A stretch of DNA of 64,000 nucleotides from contig NC_056551.1 in the NCBI RefSeq assembly GCF_910596095.1, forward strand, positions 2,232,001-2,296,000. The letters are read 5' to 3'. Position 1 is the stretch's first letter, and every line of letters starts with the position of its first letter. Below, in pieces: positions 35,744 through 64,000 of the stretch. A program made the position numbers and the translations under genes. The notes beneath the pieces are model-generated. The model was not told where the DNA came from. It made no database searches and worked only from the letters and a program-made list of their open reading frames with translations. This stretch comes from Thunnus maccoyii. Lineage: Eukaryota > Chordata > Actinopteri > Scombriformes > Scombridae.

Positions 35744-35957
35744 TGGAGCTGGTCTTGAGACATGGCATTATGGACAGGCTGTGGCTGCAGAGGAAGAGGA
35801 CGGACAGGCTGACGACACACAGGGAAAAAAAAAAAAGTTTTGTTTTTGTTTTTTTTTTTACAAAATCCCCCTCCCCAAAACAAACAAAATATTTTGCTCC
35901 CATGGGTTGTAGGATGATCACGAAGGGAGGACTGGGAAAAGATGTTGGCTGAAACGT

Positions 35958-40701
<4,744 letters not shown>

Positions 40702-43700
40702 GGTTATCGTTTGCCGTGAGTCTTTAGACCAGATGTATATCCCGGGTGGTTTCTAACTCTTCTCTGGAGGATAAAAGTTTCTTCCACCTTACAGAGTGCG
40801 TGTTTCTCGGAGCCCACGATGAGGAGGACTGATGTTTCCCTCGGCGGCGCTCGGTCGGTGAACACATTTATGGTGCTCTGCTGCCGCCAGCTGGCTGGAG
40901 TGCGACACAACAGGCAGGACATTAAACTCCTCTTCAGCGCGCTGGTTATTAGAGACGGCAGGTTCGACTCTTTTCACTCACTAAAGAGAATCGAGTTTTC
41001 AAGTCATTCGAGTCACCGAGTTAGTCACCCAAAGCCCGGAGAATCTAACACTCCTCCACTGATTACAGCCTGCAACCCAGGCCCTGACTAGTTCAAATAA
41101 ATACATCTCATGAAATATTTCTCTTGGAGAATGCTGGTGATTTGAATAGAGGTGTCTGATGGTTCAAACTTTTCACCCTCCTCTCATTTTGACCTCTACC
41201 CATCATACTTTTTGCACTTTTGAAAGGCAGAGTTGTTCAGGTTTTTCGTTATCTATGATGGAAGGAGTGAAGGTGTATATGTGTGGTGATGCTATGGAGA
41301 CCTTTGGGACCCCATGGGTGGAAATCATTTGTGGTTAATTCGTGGTCACTGGGGAGGCCTGAATTACTTCACTCGTGCGGATATATATGTACTCAATTCT
41401 AATGCAGTGAGTCTGCTAATCAGAAATTGCAGACTGTTGAATTTCATGATTGATCAATCAGAATCGAGTAGTACTACATTACTTAAAAAGGACAAATTAA
41501 ACTTCATGGACAGCTGACTGTGGCAAAGAACTTGTGGGTGAGTGATTTGTGCTGAGTCAGACCTTCAGCTCTGAGCTGGGAGAGCGAGTACTGAGTTGAA
41601 ACAAATGCCAGAGTGGTTGCTTTTCTCACAGGTCTAGGTTAATACAGTAATTCACTTGATACATCTCCACAAATACAGTTACATTACAGTTGTCTTCATA
41701 GTTCCCACTAGCTAGCTAGCAGGTAGGAGGGGCAGTGAACAAGTTAGTGGAGACGAAGACTTGTCACTCAGTAAAAAGAGTCTTTCTTTTCAAACGATTC
41801 GTTCATGACTCACACATCACTACTGGTTCTGTACTTTGCTTGTCCATCCAGGACAACTACATGTTTGGTAAACTAAATGTTATACTTACAAAAAAATAAT
41901 TTGCAAGCATAGTCACATTTTCAAACAATTTCCATGCATTTATCCCTTTTCTTCAATTTAACATTTTCCTGTTAATATTAATGTAATTATTCATTGTTCT
42001 TGTTGAATGAAGAATTTCCAAAAGATCCAAATGGGTCAAAACTGTTCCCATTGCACTTAATTACAAGCTATATGACCATGCTACAGTATCACATAGCATT
42101 TCTGTATTTATTTTAGGAAACTAGCTATTAATATAACTGTAAAGCTGACACATGACACCTACTATATGTATATAAAGTAGCATGTCATTTTTTTTTTACC
42201 ATTTTTTTTTTTTTTTTTACCAAACATCATTATTTTGTGTGGGTACACTGAGAGCTACTAAACATTAGTCAATCTCCCTGTATGTGTAAAGATACCTGGC
42301 CAGTAAAGATGATTCTGATTCTGTATGGGTTGTGGCAAACTGCAGTGTCCATATACAGTCAATTGAAATGTCAAGATCATTATTACAAAGTATAATCGCT
42401 GGCCAAACAATACCAAATCAAATACACAGTGTGCAGCCAACACTGCAACATTTTTCCTGTCGTATTCAAGCCTCCAGTCTATGCAAAATCCAAACCCTTC
42501 CCTTTACCACACCCATGTATGGGTGTCTTTTACTGTTGGTCACTGATTCTCTCTAGCAAGCCTCAGGAATCATTTTTCTTGCTTACAGCTTTGGGTTCAC
42601 ATTCATGATTTATACATTTACAGAACGTATGATATGTTTTTTACTTTTACACTAAGCTGGACTTGATTTGACGCTGTATTATCTGATACAATAGCAAAAC
42701 ACACTGTTTTTTCTAGTCAGGGCCCAGGAGTTTTCATTCTTCAACAGAACCAGCTCTATTGTAATACTGACTCTATTCCCTGTAGTGTAAGTAGATTAAC
42801 TGGCAGCAAGGCAGCATCACATGTTTTGTTTTGTTTTTTCTAGCCTTTCATATTTAACTGATGTTTGAAATGTTGAGACTAACAAACTTTTAAGTATTAC
42901 TATATTACATCATAGCCATATCCTATTACAAGGAGAAAGTGAGCTGCATATTCAGAACTTTCACTGGTGTCTTCATTAGCCACAGTAGGCTGTGTAGTGT
43001 TCACATGCTACTGGACAAATCAAAATAAAAAGCTGAGAACACTTAAATCACCAACAAAGTCAAGTTGGTGGGCGGCTGGTATTCCTGGTGAAACCTCGTG
43101 ACAGCGTGCTGATATGTTAAAAGTGTTGTGTAGTTTACCTTTATTTCTACTCTATTTAACTCTATTTAACCTTTAGCTCAACTCAACTGTTATTGTTGTA
43201 CTGTTATTCGGTTTCTTGTTGGTTTTTTTTTTAACCCAGTCGTTTTTCTTCTTAGCTGTTCATAGAAACAGGACAACACTCAAAACCATGTTTACATAAA
43301 GTGCAGAGACTCTGCCAGTACTGTAACCTCATGGAGAAAAAGATGAGAGCACACTTTTTATTTACATGACATGCCCAAGGTACAACAAGAATTAGACACA
43401 ATTTCCATCACCACCCACTCTGAGTGTGTGTGTCTTGGCGAAATGACAGGCAGCTGGACAAGTAACTTTTCACATGTGAAAAGGAGTCTCTGTCAGCCAC
43501 CACAGACTGCAGCAACAGATTATGTTAAAAACCCATTAATGGCTCTGACAGAAGTTTCAATTCTAGTTCATTTTTAAAAAAACTTTATTTATGTATACTC
43601 ATAACTACAACAGAAGCCAAGACGAAGGGGTGGTCTTTACATAACACATTAACAGAAATGAATGTTATTTAAAGAGAAGATTATGTTAATCTAGCTACTT

Positions 43701-44167
43701 TTTGTTTTCAATAATGATTAAGTTAAATAAATGTGTGGATATGGTATTTCGCCAGTCTAAATTTTAAATTAATTAATTATATTTCTCTCTGTTTGTTTCT
43801 CTGAGGGCTGTAGGCTAGACCCAAAACAAAAACCTAACGTAAGCGCAGTCTTCCTCACAAGGAGTACGTGCAGGTGTATTGAATACTTGAATGTGATTGG
43901 TTCCTGAGGAGTATTTGTCATTAACCGACTGCCAATCAATCCTGCCGCCGTGTCCTGACGTCAGCTTTACGTTAAGCCCCAGTTTAACTCAATTCAAATT
44001 TCAGGCAGATTTATTTCCAGTATGAACACAAGTACACCTGCATGGAGCAGCCGTAGCAGACTTTGACTGTCACCTGCCGCCGTCAGGTTACCTGCTCTCG
44101 TGTCGTTCCTCTTGGAGCTGTTTCCTGCTTTCTGGCCCGAAGAAGACCGATAAAAAAAACAGCCACC
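40702..44167. other. intergenic region between head-to-head set and pkn3
   Basis: The set promoter should lie at about 40702-41000, which is relatively CpG-rich; no TATA box is evident. The middle (41100-43850) is AT-rich with homopolymer T runs at 42187-42220 and no supported gene. A patch at 41740-41815 with 'aacgattcgttcatgactc' echoes 40970-41030 ('ttcgagtcaccgagtt') and may be a decayed repeat. The pkn3 promoter occupies the last 300 bp. Confidence 0.45.
43890..44167 (+). promoter_or_regulatory. pkn3: pkn3 proximal promoter with CCAAT boxes and a CRE
   Basis: An inverted CCAAT box (ATTGG at 43896-43900), a direct CCAAT at 43932-43936 and a full palindromic CRE TGACGTCA at 43956-43963 lie 205-275 nt upstream of the ATG. 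The start codon itself has a perfect Kozak context, GCCACCATG. Transcription start is not determined. Confidence 0.55.
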
Positions 44168-63797
<19,630 letters not shown>

Positions 63798-64000
63798 GTC
63801 ATTATCCAGCCAGACGCTGCTCACCTCCCTGCACTGTCACCTCTTTCCTCCAAAAGTGTCTGACTGGCTTTTGAGTCTTTATCAAGGCAAAAATATGTCA
63901 AATATTTTGTCTCCTGGATATCTCTCACTTGCAGAGCTCTGGTTGCCCTGCAGAGATGAAGTGGTAGAGTTCTGCTTTGGCCATTATATTTTGCCACATT

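Larger units (their letters stand above)
32968..35957 (-). other. set: set 3' UTR (inferred), interrupted by a Tc1-like element
   Basis: After the stop codon (TAA, 35960-35958) no splice site is needed and tandem AATAAA signals on the minus strand occur at 32977-32968 (plus strand TTTATTTATT). The stretch is AT-rich with no open frame. Excluding the 2.03-kb insertion at 33708-35741, the UTR would be about 950 nt, in line with long SET 3' UTRs elsewhere. Earlier signals near 33490 and 33180 could give shorter ends. The extent is inference. Confidence 0.5.

Noticed and set aside
41700..41830. Possible enhancer-like repeats of GATTCGTTC/GAGTC type between set and pkn3
   Set aside because: They look like pieces of a decayed dispersed repeat and I could not define ends or a partner factor.

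Overview
This window is nuclear DNA of a ray-finned (very probably percomorph) fish. It holds split vertebrate genes with GT-AG introns, CA/TG microsatellites and several dispersed elements typical of teleost genomes. I rebuilt four genes exon by exon; all exon junctions keep reading phase. Their order, sptan1 - dync2i2 (wdr34) - set - pkn3, is the order I know from human 9q34.11.

Layout. 1-2601 is non-coding sequence upstream of the first coding exon of sptan1 and carries one hAT-type MITE. 2602-about 26890 (+) is sptan1, alpha-II spectrin, complete from start to stop: 55 coding exons giving 2480 residues, plus a further optional 63-nt exon. About 26890-31599 (-) is dync2i2, a WD-repeat intermediate chain of dynein-2, 9 exons and 506 residues, tail to tail with sptan1. 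About 32950-40701 (-) is set (SET/TAF-I beta, I2PP2A), 8 coding exons and 271 residues; its inferred 3' UTR is split by a dead Tc1-like transposon. 40702-44167 is intergenic. 44168 to the window end (+) is pkn3, protein kinase N3: 21 exons, 862 codons seen, with the C-terminal part of the kinase lying beyond the window.

The genes have unrelated jobs: membrane skeleton, intraflagellar transport, histone chaperone/PP2A inhibitor, and Rho-effector kinase. They are linked by ancient synteny, not by a shared pathway. The most interesting content is in splicing and regulation. It includes an unannotated 21-codon exon matching the position, phase and size of the heart-selective 'cardi+' insert of spectrin, conserved optional exons next to SH3 and in repeats 15 and 21, a changed calpain/caspase segment, a GC-AG intron, a ciliary X-box upstream of dync2i2, UG-repeat splice acceptors, an apparent inversion of set relative to mammals, and a family of fold-back MITEs. 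I saw no new defence, toxin or viral system; the window is an ordinary, repeat-rich vertebrate gene neighbourhood.
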